From the NCBI GenBank assembly GCA_001898095.1, contig MKSH01000157.1, positions 2,916 through 8,900 of the forward strand: 5,985 nt of DNA, written 5' to 3'. This DNA is from Solirubrobacterales bacterium 70-9 (GTDB taxonomy: Bacteria; Actinomycetota; Thermoleophilia; Solirubrobacterales; 70-9). The position numbers and the translations under genes are program-made. The notes under the pieces were generated by a model. It searched no databases and had not been told where the DNA came from. It worked only from the letters and a program-made list of their open reading frames with translations. Of the stretch, positions 1 to 4,842 are shown piece after piece (position 1 is the stretch's first letter; every line of letters begins with the position of its first letter).

Positions 1-200
1 CCGTGCGGGAGGGCGAGCGTGCCGCGCAGCTGTTCGTCGGCGTGGCGGACGTTGACCCCGAGCAGCACATGGAGCTCGACCGTCTCGTCGAACTTGGCGC
101 TCGCGGTCTGCTTGATCAGCGCGATCGCCTCAGCGGGCGCGTAGAGCGTGTCGCGCTGGACCTTCTGGTACTGCATGCGGAAGCGTTTGCCGTGGGCCAT
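1..200 (-). CDS. rplA: Ribosomal protein L1, N-terminal part (cut by window edge)
   Basis: Partial gene: the first 66 codons are present and the rest lies beyond the left edge. L1 forms the mobile L1 stalk of the 50S subunit near the E site, helps release deacylated tRNA, and in many bacteria represses its own operon by binding the rplK-rplA mRNA. The translation starts MAHGKRFRMQYQKV and continues with AEAIALIKQTASAKFDETVE and LGVNVRHADEQLRG, ending in LPH. These match the conserved L1 pattern of an EAI-LLK helix, an AKF-E-V-- strand and an R-D--VRG-LPHG segment. The start is set by synteny with rplK and by an AGGAG that overlaps the rplK stop codon 6 bases before the ATG, so the two genes are probably translationally coupled. 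Identity is very secure; only completeness is unknown. Confidence 0.95.
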   Translation of the reverse strand, partial: MAHGKRFRMQYQKVQRDTLYAPAEAIALIKQTASAKFDETVELHVLLGVNVRHADEQLRGTLALPH

Positions 201-210
201 CGCGGGTCTC

Positions 211-633
211 CTATTTGACGTCGACGCCCATCGAGCGGGCGGTGCCGGCGATGATCTTCGAGGCGGCGTCGAGGTCGTTGGCGTTCAGGTCGGGCATCTT
301 GCGCTCGGCGATCGCGCGAATCTGCTCCGGGGTGATCGTCCCGACTTTGTTCACGTGGGGCTCGCCGGAGCCCTTCGGGATCCGGATCGCCTCCTTGATC
401 AGGACCGCGGCCGGCGGCGTCTTGGTGACGAAGGTGAAGGAGCGGTCCTCGTAGACCGTGATTTCCACCGGGATGATCGTCCCGCCTTCGCCCTGCGTCT
501 GGGCGTTGAAGGCTTTGCAGAAATCCATGATGTTGACGCCGTGCTGGCCCAGCGCGGGGCCGACCGGCGGCGCCGGGTTGGCGTTGCCTGCCTGGATCTG
601 CAGCTTGATGACGGTGAGAGTTTTCTTGGCCAT
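211..633 (-). CDS. rplK: Ribosomal protein L11
   Basis: Complete 140-aa L11, the usual length for the family. L11 binds the GTPase-associated centre of 23S rRNA at the base of the L7/L12 stalk. It contacts elongation factors, RelA and thiostrepton. The N-terminal domain (about residues 1-72) carries the proline-rich [18 protein letters not shown] segment (19-36), which is the thiostrepton/factor-facing surface. A KTPP linker (71-74) leads to the RNA-binding C-terminal domain (about 75-140), which ends in the conserved GTARSMGV. It lies 33 bases after nusG and 10 bases before rplA. No good Shine-Dalgarno is visible ahead of the ATG, where the last bases are GCAGCCGCCC. Expression may therefore depend on coupling to nusG or on the small hairpin in the spacer. 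Confidence 0.98.
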   Translation of the reverse strand: MAKKTLTVIKLQIQAGNANPAPPVGPALGQHGVNIMDFCKAFNAQTQGEGGTIIPVEITVYEDRSFTFVTKTPPAAVLIKEAIRIPKGSGEPHVNKVGTITPEQIRAIAERKMPDLNANDLDAASKIIAGTARSMGVDVK

Positions 634-649
634 GGGCGGCTGTGCAGCG

Positions 650-669
650 TAGCGGGTCGAGCCCGACTA
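650..669 (-). promoter_or_regulatory. Small hairpin across the nusG stop codon
   Basis: Read on the minus strand, the nusG stop TAG begins an imperfect stem: TAG, a bulged T, CGGG, loop CTCGA, CCCG, CTA. That is seven base pairs with one bulge. It occupies most of the 33-base nusG-rplK spacer, upstream of an rplK start that lacks an evident Shine-Dalgarno. In other bacteria L1 represses rplKA by binding a leader structure that mimics its rRNA site, so this is the natural place to look. I do not see the L1 consensus convincingly. In GC-rich DNA a stem of this size can arise by chance, so a functional role is only a suggestion. Confidence 0.25.
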
Positions 670-1191
670 GATCTTCTTGACCTGGTCGTAGCCGACCTCG
701 ACGGGGGTCTCCCGACCGAAGATCGAGACCAGGACTTTGAGTTTCGCGCCGTCCTCGTTGATCTCGGCGATCTCGCCGGAGAAGTCGGAGAGCGGGCCGG
801 AGATGACTTTGACCGATTCGCCGATCGCGAACTGGGCCTGCGTCCGCGGCCGCTCGGCGGTCTCGCGGTGGAGCAGTCGATCGACCTCCGGTTTCGAGAG
901 CGGCACCGGCTTGTTCCGTTCGGCGCCGACGAAGCCGGTCACGCCAGGAGTGTTTTTGACCAGCGACCAGGCGTCGTCGGTCATCTCCATGTTGACCAGG
1001 ACGTAGCCCGGCATCGTCCGTTTCTCCTGGGTCACTTTCTGGCCGTCCTTGACCTCGGAGACCTGCTCGGTGGGGACGACGACCTGCCGCACGTTGCGGT
1101 TCTGGCTCATCGTCTGGACGCGGTGCTCAAGGTTGTGCTTGACCTTGTTCTCGTGCCCGGAATAGGTGTTGATCACGTACCAGCGAAACAT
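667..1191 (-). CDS. nusG: Transcription termination/antitermination factor NusG
   Basis: 174-aa NusG, the standard size. It binds the RNA polymerase clamp through its N-terminal NGN domain and links polymerase to Rho or to ribosomal protein S10 through its C-terminal KOW domain. The NGN domain (about 3-108) starts FRWYVINTYSGHENKVKHNL and includes KRTMPGYVLVNMEM (57-70) and the NTPGVTGFVG segment (80-89). The KOW domain (about 123-174) shows the typical IGESVKVISGPLSDFSGEI and LKVLVSIFGRETPVEV, with the chain ending VKKI. There is no acidic N-terminal extension, unlike NusG of many streptomycetes and mycobacteria. It lies 28 bases after secE and 33 before rplK, and the secE-nusG-rplK order confirms the call. 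An AGAAGG sits about 13 bases before the ATG, a rather long spacing. Confidence 0.98.
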   Translation of the reverse strand: MFRWYVINTYSGHENKVKHNLEHRVQTMSQNRNVRQVVVPTEQVSEVKDGQKVTQEKRTMPGYVLVNMEMTDDAWSLVKNTPGVTGFVGAERNKPVPLSKPEVDRLLHRETAERPRTQAQFAIGESVKVISGPLSDFSGEIAEINEDGAKLKVLVSIFGRETPVEVGYDQVKKI

Positions 1192-1219
1192 CGATCGAGG
1201 AAAGCCTTCTTCTTGTGGG

Positions 1220-1756
1220 TTAGAGGATCTGCTTGATCAGCCAGCTGAAGAGCGCGTCCAGGGCGCCGAGATACGCGGCGGCTACGGCGACGAAGATGAT
1301 CGTCACCACGGTGGCCTGGACCAACGTCTCGCGGTCAGGCCACTGGACTTTCTTCAGCTCGGCCCAGCAGGAAAGCAGAAAGCCGATGACGCCACCACGG
1401 GCGCCGGTCTGTCGTTCGGCCGCAGCTTTTTTCTGCTGCCGCGCCAGTTGGTCGCGCTCGCGACGTTTCTGATCGTCACGCTGCTTGCGCTCCACCTGCT
1501 TGGCGGCTTTCGATTCCGCGCGCCGCTCGGACCGCGAGGGCCCCTTCGGCGCGTCGGGTACTTCTAGATCGGCCTCGTCCGCCCCCGCCGCGATCCCGGC
1601 CTCGATGGCCTCGATCTCGGCGACGTCACCGGATTTGCCGACCTGTGAGTCGTGCTGCGCCCGCGACTCAGCGCGGCGCTCGGAGCCGGAGCGTTTCTGC
1701 TCTTCGACTTCGCGAGCGCGGCGCTCGGCCTTGCGCTGTGCGCGGGTTTTCGCCAT
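1220..1756 (-). CDS. secE: Preprotein translocase subunit SecE with long charged N-terminal extension
   Basis: SecE clamps SecY in the SecYEG channel of the cytoplasmic membrane. Only the last ~57 residues look like SecE: GGVIGFLLSCWAELKKVQWP (121-140), with the conserved amphipathic E-KKV-WP motif, followed by DRETL and one transmembrane helix at about 147-167. This matches the single-helix SecE of Gram-positive bacteria, usually 60-90 aa in total. Here ~118 residues of Lys/Arg/Glu/Ala-rich, predicted disordered or coiled-coil sequence precede it, giving 178 aa. That part contains two copies of an SERRAES motif (25-31 and 76-82). The start is supported by the 6-base distance from the rpmG stop and by an AGAGG overlapping that stop, so the extension is translated unless an internal start is used. 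The secE-nusG pairing makes the identity firm; the role of the extension is unknown. Confidence 0.95.
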   Translation of the reverse strand: MAKTRAQRKAERRAREVEEQKRSGSERRAESRAQHDSQVGKSGDVAEIEAIEAGIAAGADEADLEVPDAPKGPSRSERRAESKAAKQVERKQRDDQKRRERDQLARQQKKAAAERQTGARGGVIGFLLSCWAELKKVQWPDRETLVQATVVTIIFVAVAAAYLGALDALFSWLIKQIL

Positions 1757-1762
1757 GGACCT

Positions 1763-1927
1763 CTACCGGGTCTCTTTGTGCGGGGTGTGGTGTCCGCACC
1801 AGCGACAGAACTTGCGCAGCTCGACCCGGTCGGGCGAATTACGCCGCGACTTGTTGGTCTGATAATTCCGCCGCTTGCAGTCTTCGCAAGCCAGCGTCAC
1901 CGCAATGCGGACATCTCCGCGAGCCAT
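1763..1927 (-). CDS. rpmG: Ribosomal protein L33 (zinc-ribbon type)
   Basis: 54-aa small basic protein of the 50S subunit, starting [20 protein letters not shown] and ending HKETR. This is the L33 pattern: a V-I-LAC--C strand, the [20 protein letters not shown] core, and a T-HKE tail. Four cysteines in two CxxC pairs (residues 14/17 and 41/44) make a zinc ribbon, so this is the zinc-binding (C+) paralogue. Genomes that carry one often also carry a cysteine-less copy expressed under zinc starvation. The start has a good Shine-Dalgarno, GAGGGG, 4 bases before the ATG. It is the first gene of the rpmG-secE-nusG-rplK-rplA run and its TAG stop lies 6 bases before the secE start. rpmG next to secE is a common bacterial arrangement. 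The gene is easy to miss because of its size. Confidence 0.96.
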   Translation of the reverse strand: MARGDVRIAVTLACEDCKRRNYQTNKSRRNSPDRVELRKFCRWCGHHTPHKETR

Positions 1928-1947
1928 CTGACCCCTCAACAAGTTCC

Positions 1948-1961
1948 GTGCCCGAAGGCAC
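1948..1961 (-). promoter_or_regulatory. UUCG-tetraloop hairpin in the rpmG leader
   Basis: On the minus strand the sequence GTGCC-TTCG-GGCAC forms a perfect 5-bp stem closed by a C(UUCG)G tetraloop, an exceptionally stable RNA hairpin type. It lies 20 bases upstream of the rpmG ATG and just before its Shine-Dalgarno (GAGGGG). It has no following U-run, so it is not a classical intrinsic terminator. It could stabilise the 5' end of the operon mRNA or help keep the ribosome site open. The structure is seen directly; the function is inferred. Confidence 0.45.
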
Positions 1962-1991
1962 TCGTTACAAAGGAAAACCTCGGGCCGGAGC

Positions 1992-2024
1992 GCGAGGCTT
2001 GGACAAGAATAGCGAGGTCTGGAC
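1992..2024 (-). repeat. 13-base imperfect direct repeat upstream of rpmG
   Basis: On the minus strand, GTCCAGACCTCGC (2024-2012) and GTCCAAGCCTCGC (2004-1992) match at 11 of 13 positions, spaced exactly 20 bases start to start, about two helical turns. Between them lies TATTCTT, whose TATTCT (2011-2006) resembles a -10 box, but I see no matching -35 box. The repeat lies in the only sizeable non-coding gap before the rpmG-secE-nusG-rplKA operon, where its promoter would be expected. A regulator-binding pair or chance duplication are both possible. Confidence 0.35.
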
Positions 2025-2052
2025 GCTTGGGTGGGATGCCCTTGAGCGGCGG

Positions 2053-2069
2053 CCGCCGAGCGCCGGCGG
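2053..2069 (-). terminator. GC-rich hairpin after the collagen-like gene
   Basis: Starting 9 bases after the stop of the collagen-like gene, the minus strand reads CCGCCG-GCGCT-CGGCGG, a perfect 6-bp all-GC stem with a 5-base loop. There is no U-tract behind it. Its position between the end of that gene and the rpmG leader suits a terminator of the U-less type often proposed for high-GC actinobacteria. Equally, it may be only base-composition noise. Confidence 0.35.
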
Positions 2070-2077
2070 AGAGGTGC

Positions 2078-2752
2078 TCAGCCGGCGAGCCGAGACAGCG
2101 ATTTGACCTGCGTGGCGATGACGTTCGCGTAGACGACCGGGACCGGGACGCCTTCCGAGGAGCAGATCAAGGAAGTGCTGCCGGCGGCGCCCAGGGCGAT
2201 CGAACCGGACAGCGAGATCGTCGCCGGGAATCGAGACGCGCCTTCGATGTCGACCGAGGTGGTCGCTTCGCCGCCGGTACTGAGGACGCAGGTGACTTCC
2301 GAAAGCGTGGCGGTCGCTTCGAGCGAGACGTTTGCGCTGATCACGTAGGCGCCCGCAGGCAGATTCTCGGCTAGGACCTGGGTCGGCGACGTACCGACGG
2401 TCTTGCCCGAGAATTCATTGGCGAAGACTTCGAAAGCCGGGCCGGTGCCGTCGGTGCCCGCAGCACCTTTCGCCCCGGTCGCGCCGGTGGCGCCTTTGGC
2501 CCCGGTCGCGCCTTTCGGCCCCTTCGCCCCGGTCTTGCCCTGAGGACCGGCAGGGCCCTGGACCCCGCGCAGCTGATTTCGGGTCTTCTTCGCGATCTTG
2601 CCCGCGGTCACCGCTTCCGGTTTCAGCTGCCCGGTGCCGACCGAGTTTCGGGGCAACTGCGTCGCCGCAAAGGCGGCGCCGCCGAGGGCGAGGAAGAGCG
2701 CCAGCGAGGCGACGACGTTGGCGTAGGTGAGGTGCCGGCGCAGGAAGGACAC
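2078..2752 (-). CDS. Secreted or membrane-anchored collagen-like repeat protein
   Basis: 224 aa, function unknown. The N-terminus has basic residues (MSFLRRH), then a hydrophobic helix (about 11-30, NVVASLALFLALGG...AAFAA). This is either a signal peptide cleaved near AFA-A or an uncleaved anchor. Next comes a LPRNSVGTGQLKPEAVTAGKI block that I recall from many exported proteins of Thermoleophilia. Residues 63-104 are 14 uninterrupted Gly-X-Y triplets rich in Lys, Ala and Thr (GPQ, GKT, GAK, GPK, GAT), long enough for a short collagen-like triple helix. The C-terminal part (105-224) is Ser/Thr/Val-rich and probably beta-structured, with two cysteines (155, 197) that could form a disulfide. 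This recalls trimeric C1q/TNF-like heads after collagen stalks, although I cannot assign a named domain. Translation starts at GTG (2752) with no Shine-Dalgarno, so it may be leaderless. It may be a surface or spore-coat-like protein, but that is conjecture. Confidence 0.85.
   Translation of the reverse strand: MSFLRRHLTYANVVASLALFLALGGAAFAATQLPRNSVGTGQLKPEAVTAGKIAKKTRNQLRGVQGPAGPQGKTGAKGPKGATGAKGATGATGAKGAAGTDGTGPAFEVFANEFSGKTVGTSPTQVLAENLPAGAYVISANVSLEATATLSEVTCVLSTGGEATTSVDIEGASRFPATISLSGSIALGAAGSTSLICSSEGVPVPVVYANVIATQVKSLSRLAG
2441..2566 (-). repeat. Gly-X-Y (collagen-like) triplet repeat, 14 units
   Basis: This segment of the preceding gene encodes residues 63-104 as fourteen consecutive Gly-X-Y triplets, from GVQ to GTG. 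Several 9-base units recur (glycine-alanine-lysine and glycine-alanine-threonine codons), so the DNA is a degenerate tandem repeat that could change length by slippage or recombination. The lysines at Y positions (GAK, GPK) are typical of bacterial collagen-like stalks, which lack hydroxyproline and rely on charge for stability. Confidence 0.8.
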
Positions 2753-2821
2753 TGCACGGAAGGTATCCGGGCGGTCGGTCGTGAAACGGGGCGCGCGGTT
2801 CGGGGGGCGGTAAGGGACGGG

Positions 2822-2887
2822 AAGGGACGCGGCCCTCTCGTAGGCGGCCCGGGCAGGCTGTGACCGCCTACGAGTGGGCCGTCCCTT
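2822..2887. repeat. Long imperfect inverted repeat (hairpin A)
   Basis: Arms at 2822-2847 and 2864-2887 are separated by a 16-base spacer. The core CTCGTAGGCGG (2837-2847) and CCGCCTACGAG (2864-2874) pair perfectly over 11 bases. After one T-T mismatch, GGCCC pairs with GGGCC for 5 more. After a two-base bulge, AAGGGAC pairs with GTCCCTT for 7 more. About 23 base pairs are formed in total. This is much more than expected by chance even in GC-rich DNA. It lies about 70 bases upstream of the collagen-like gene and could be a transcribed hairpin, a dimeric regulator site, or a palindromic mobile relic. Confidence 0.6.
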
Positions 2888-2921
2888 GGGGAGAGGGAGT
2901 GGGTGCGCGTCCCATGCGGGT

Positions 2922-2984
2922 CCCGGGGGAGACCCATGACGAAGGCGCCGAGAAGTTCACGTCCATGGGCGGAGAGGTCTCCCG
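2922..2984. repeat. Nested inverted repeat (hairpin B)
   Basis: GGGAGACC (2927-2934) pairs with GGTCTCCC (2976-2983), and flanking CCGG-type bases can extend it with a bulge. Inside it, CCCATG (2933-2938) can pair with CATGGG (2964-2969) and the adjacent ACG with CGT. The two inner and outer stems share two bases, so they cannot both form completely. A further alternative pairs CATG-CG-GGTC (2913-2922) with GACCCATG (2931-2938). Several mutually exclusive folds are therefore possible. Whether that is functional or just repeat-rich GC sequence cannot be told from here. Confidence 0.4.
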
Positions 2985-2990
2985 GCATCC

Positions 2991-3039
2991 CTTCCGCTGT
3001 TCCTTATCCCTCATATATGGGGATAAGGAACAGCGGAAG
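2991..3039 (-). terminator. Perfect 20-bp hairpin downstream of the exporter operon (hairpin C)
   Basis: CTTCCGCTGTTCCTTATCCC (2991-3010) is the exact reverse complement of 3020-3039, with a 9-base AT-rich loop (TCATATATG). The loop can add one G-T wobble pair. It begins 20 bases after the TAG of the permease gene, the right position for the terminator of the ATPase-permease transcript. No T-run follows on either strand, so it is not a textbook Rho-independent terminator. In actinobacteria, long U-less stems are thought to serve as terminators or 3' mRNA stabilisers. The arms are less GC-rich (11 of 20) than the surroundings, which could instead mean an inserted palindromic element. Confidence 0.6.
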
Positions 3040-3059
3040 AAAGTGCGAACGCCAGGGCC

Positions 3060-3830
3060 CTAACTCAGGTCGCGGCCGGTGATGCGCCAGAGGCCGATGG
3101 CCAGGGGCAGGACCATCCAGAGGAGTAGGGCCACGAGGACCTGGGCCCATTCGTGGCCGCTGAGGACGTTCTGGGTGAGCCATTCGAACGAGCCGCTGGA
3201 GAACCACTCGACGGTGCCGTGGATGGACTTGATCGACTCCAGGGCGCCGATCGCCGTGGGCAGGGCGAAATAGAGGACGATCGCCGGCGCCGAGGCCTGG
3301 AGAGCGGCGCCGAAGGCCACTCCGACCGTCATCGCCGACACCGCATAGATGAGGTCCTGGCCGACCAGGCCGACCGGGAAGGTCCAGACGTGGGCGATAT
3401 CGGGCGAGGCGAGGGCGGTGCCGATCGCCGCGACGATGGCGGCGACGACGGTGGCGATCAGTCCGAGGACAGCCCCGGCCAGCACCTTGGCGGCGATCAG
3501 TCGCGCCCGCCCCGGCACCAGGGCAAAGCTGACCAGGGCGGTGCGCTGCGACCACTCGGAGGTGACCAGGAGGATGCCGACGACCGGGAGCAGGATCCCG
3601 GCGGGCACCAGCGCGTTGCCGAAGATGTTGCGGAAGGTGAAGTCGTCTTCGTGGCCCGCGATCAGGGTGATCACGACGACCAGCACGGTCATCGCCGCGA
3701 CCGCGAGCAGCAGCCAGAAGCCGCTGCGGGTGTCGACCATCTTGCGCAGCTCGACCCGGGTGAGCCGGCTGATCGGCGGGCGCACGTCGGCGACCCGGAC
3801 ATCGGTAGGCGAGATCGCGTGGGCGTTCAT
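3060..3830 (-). CDS. ABC-2 type exporter, membrane (permease) subunit
   Basis: 256-aa integral membrane protein, the usual size for single-domain ABC-2 permeases. After a ~25-residue cytoplasmic tail comes SRLTRVELRKMVDTRSGFWL (21-40), the amphipathic entry segment that opens many actinobacterial ABC-2 permeases. Roughly six hydrophobic helices follow (about 38-58, 73-90, 113-138, 152-178, 181-196 and 229-248). A conserved-looking TSEWSQRTALVSFALVPGR loop (90-108) lies after the second helix. Its ATG overlaps the ATPase stop codon (ATGA), so the two are translated together and almost certainly form one exporter, probably with two copies of each subunit. The substrate is unknown. The neighbouring histidine kinase suggests an exported or sensed membrane-active compound such as a peptide antibiotic, by analogy with bacitracin- and lantibiotic-type systems. 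Confidence 0.88.
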   Translation of the reverse strand: MNAHAISPTDVRVADVRPPISRLTRVELRKMVDTRSGFWLLLAVAAMTVLVVVITLIAGHEDDFTFRNIFGNALVPAGILLPVVGILLVTSEWSQRTALVSFALVPGRARLIAAKVLAGAVLGLIATVVAAIVAAIGTALASPDIAHVWTFPVGLVGQDLIYAVSAMTVGVAFGAALQASAPAIVLYFALPTAIGALESIKSIHGTVEWFSSGSFEWLTQNVLSGHEWAQVLVALLLWMVLPLAIGLWRITGRDLS

Positions 3831-4717
3831 TTGGCGGCCTCCTCCCCGCTGGTCAGGTCGAAGAAGAGCTGCTCGAGCCCGGCGTCGCCGGCCGGGGCGA
3901 GGTGGGTCAGGGCGATGCCGGCGTCGCGGGCGGCGATCCCGACCGCGGCCGGGTCGGCGTCGACGAGGAGGCCCTCGCCTTCCGCCTCGCGCGCCTCGAG
4001 GCCCGCCGCGGCAAGCGCCTTGGCGAGCCCGTCGGTGTCGGCGGCGCGGACCAGGGCGCCCGCGTGGGACAGCAGCTCGTCGCGGGTCCCCTCGGCGACG
4101 ATCTTGCCGCTGCCGATGATCACCAGCCGGTCGGCGATCACGTCGACCTCGTGCAGCAGGTGGGAGGAGAGCAGGACGGTGCCGCCGCGCTCGGCGAAGT
4201 CCCGCAGCAGGCTGCGCATCCAGCGCATCCCCTCCGGATCGAGGCCGTTGGCGGGCTCGTCGAGGATCAGCACCTCGGGTTCGCCGATCAGGGCGTTGGC
4301 GATCCCCAACCGCTGGCGCATCCCGAGCGAGTACTGGCGCACCCGTTTGCGGGCGGCGGACTTGTCGAGGCCGACCAGCCCGAGCATCTCGTCGGCACGG
4401 GCCTCGTCCACCCCCATCGTCTGGGCGGAGATCGCCAGCACCTCGCGACCGCGCCGGCCGCCGTGCTGGGCCGAGGCATCGAGGAGCACCCCGACCCGCC
4501 GCCCCGGGTTGGGCAGCCGGCGATACTCGCCGCCCAGCACCGCGGAGCTGCCGGCGTCCGGCCTGGCGAACCCGCAGATCATCCTCATCGTCGTCGTCTT
4601 CCCGGCCCCGTTGGGACCGAGAAACCCGGTCACGGTTCCGGGTTCGCAACGGAAGGAGACGTCGTCGACGACCGCCCTCCCGGCGAACCTCTTGGTCAAC
4701 TTCTCGGCTTCGATCAT
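3827..4717 (-). CDS. ABC-2 type exporter, ATP-binding subunit
   Basis: 296-aa cytoplasmic ATPase that powers the adjacent permease. Visible motifs are Walker A GPNGAGKTT (34-42), a signature written YSLGM (129-133, the LSGGQ equivalent), Walker B LILDEP (150-155), D-loop NGLD (157-160) and H-loop SSHLLHEVD (184-192). The Q-loop region reads VGVLLDAS, with Asp where most ATPases have Gln. I recall similar substitutions in the BcrA/DrrA-like exporter branch. A ~80-residue C-terminal extension after about 215 is typical of that branch too. The start at MIEAEKLTKRF is preferred: GGGAG lies 2 bases upstream and the homology pattern begins there. An ATG 12 codons earlier (4753) has no ribosome site. 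The gene is divergent from the kinase at 4843, and an ATGA overlap joins it to the permease. Substrate unknown. Confidence 0.93.
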   Translation of the reverse strand: MIEAEKLTKRFAGRAVVDDVSFRCEPGTVTGFLGPNGAGKTTTMRMICGFARPDAGSSAVLGGEYRRLPNPGRRVGVLLDASAQHGGRRGREVLAISAQTMGVDEARADEMLGLVGLDKSAARKRVRQYSLGMRQRLGIANALIGEPEVLILDEPANGLDPEGMRWMRSLLRDFAERGGTVLLSSHLLHEVDVIADRLVIIGSGKIVAEGTRDELLSHAGALVRAADTDGLAKALAAAGLEAREAEGEGLLVDADPAAVGIAARDAGIALTHLAPAGDAGLEQLFFDLTSGEEAAK

Positions 4718-4842
4718 GTCTCCCAGCCTTCCCGCTCGGTGCCGCGCCCACATCGGTCCGCGGTCCCTTTCTTGCCCCGCCCTTGGTCGGCGGCCGGCCC
4801 CTACTTTGGTAGTGCCTCCGGACCGTCCTCCCGCCCTACCCT
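4718..4842. promoter_or_regulatory. Divergent promoter region between exporter and kinase
   Basis: This 125-base gap must contain promoters for both the exporter operon (minus) and the kinase (plus). The clearest element is the palindrome at 4801-4812. On the plus strand TACCCT (4837-4842) resembles a -10 box. If used, transcription would begin at about 4849, on an in-frame GTG (kinase codon 3), making the message leaderless. That fits the absence of a Shine-Dalgarno before any of the candidate kinase starts (GTG 4843, GTG 4849, ATG 4864). I see no convincing -35 box. For the exporter I cannot point to a promoter on the minus strand. Confidence 0.45.
4801..4812. promoter_or_regulatory. Candidate operator palindrome CTACTTTGGTAG
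   Basis: CTAC-TTTG-GTAG is a short inverted repeat of relatively low GC in an otherwise very GC-rich divergent promoter. Kinases of this class pair with NarL/FixJ-type response regulators, which bind dyads of this size and often act on an adjacent exporter gene. Its centre lies about 42 bases upstream of the proposed kinase transcript start at 4849. That is a spacing typical for activators touching polymerase at the -35 region. The palindrome is seen; its role is inferred. Confidence 0.4.

Larger units (their letters stand above)
2753..3059. other. 307-base non-coding region rich in inverted repeats
   Basis: No credible gene on either strand: the short reading frames here have no Shine-Dalgarno, no recognisable protein pattern, and stop codons set by composition. 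The region separates the exporter operon (ending at 3060) from the collagen-like gene (starting at 2752), both on the minus strand. It should hold the terminator of the first and the promoter of the second. It contains three separate inverted repeats (2822-2887, 2922-2984, 2991-3039) and a direct repeat AAGGGACG at 2812-2819 and 2822-2829. A weak -10-like GGATACC (2771-2765) about 12 bases before the GTG start of the collagen-like gene would place a transcript start near the GTG, consistent with a leaderless message. I see no matching -35 box. Confidence 0.6.

Noticed and set aside
148..1236. 362-codon open frame on the plus strand opposite rplK and nusG
   Set aside because: It lies opposite highly conserved genes, its composition (Asp, Gly, Arg, Leu, Val) mirrors the antisense of their codons, and it has no protein family pattern.
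1928..2077. Possible tRNA gene (a tRNA-Trp often precedes secE)
   Set aside because: No T-loop GGTTCGAATC-type sequence, acceptor pairing or anticodon arm on either strand.
2623..2988. 121-codon minus-strand frame across the intergenic region and the start of the collagen-like gene
   Set aside because: It overlaps the collagen-like gene out of frame, is Pro/Arg/Ser-rich, has no Shine-Dalgarno, and runs through the inverted repeats.
2822..3039. CRISPR array or tandem repeat locus
   Set aside because: The repeats are inverted and different from each other, with no regularly spaced direct repeats or unique spacers.
3060..4751. 563-codon minus-strand frame apparently fusing an Arg-rich protein to the permease
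   Set aside because: The first half is an out-of-frame shadow of the ATPase gene. The true permease starts at the ATG at 3830, which overlaps the ATPase stop codon.
4792..4799. GGCCGGCC palindrome in the divergent promoter
   Set aside because: Eight-base GC-only palindromes are common in DNA of this composition, and nothing ties it to a promoter element.
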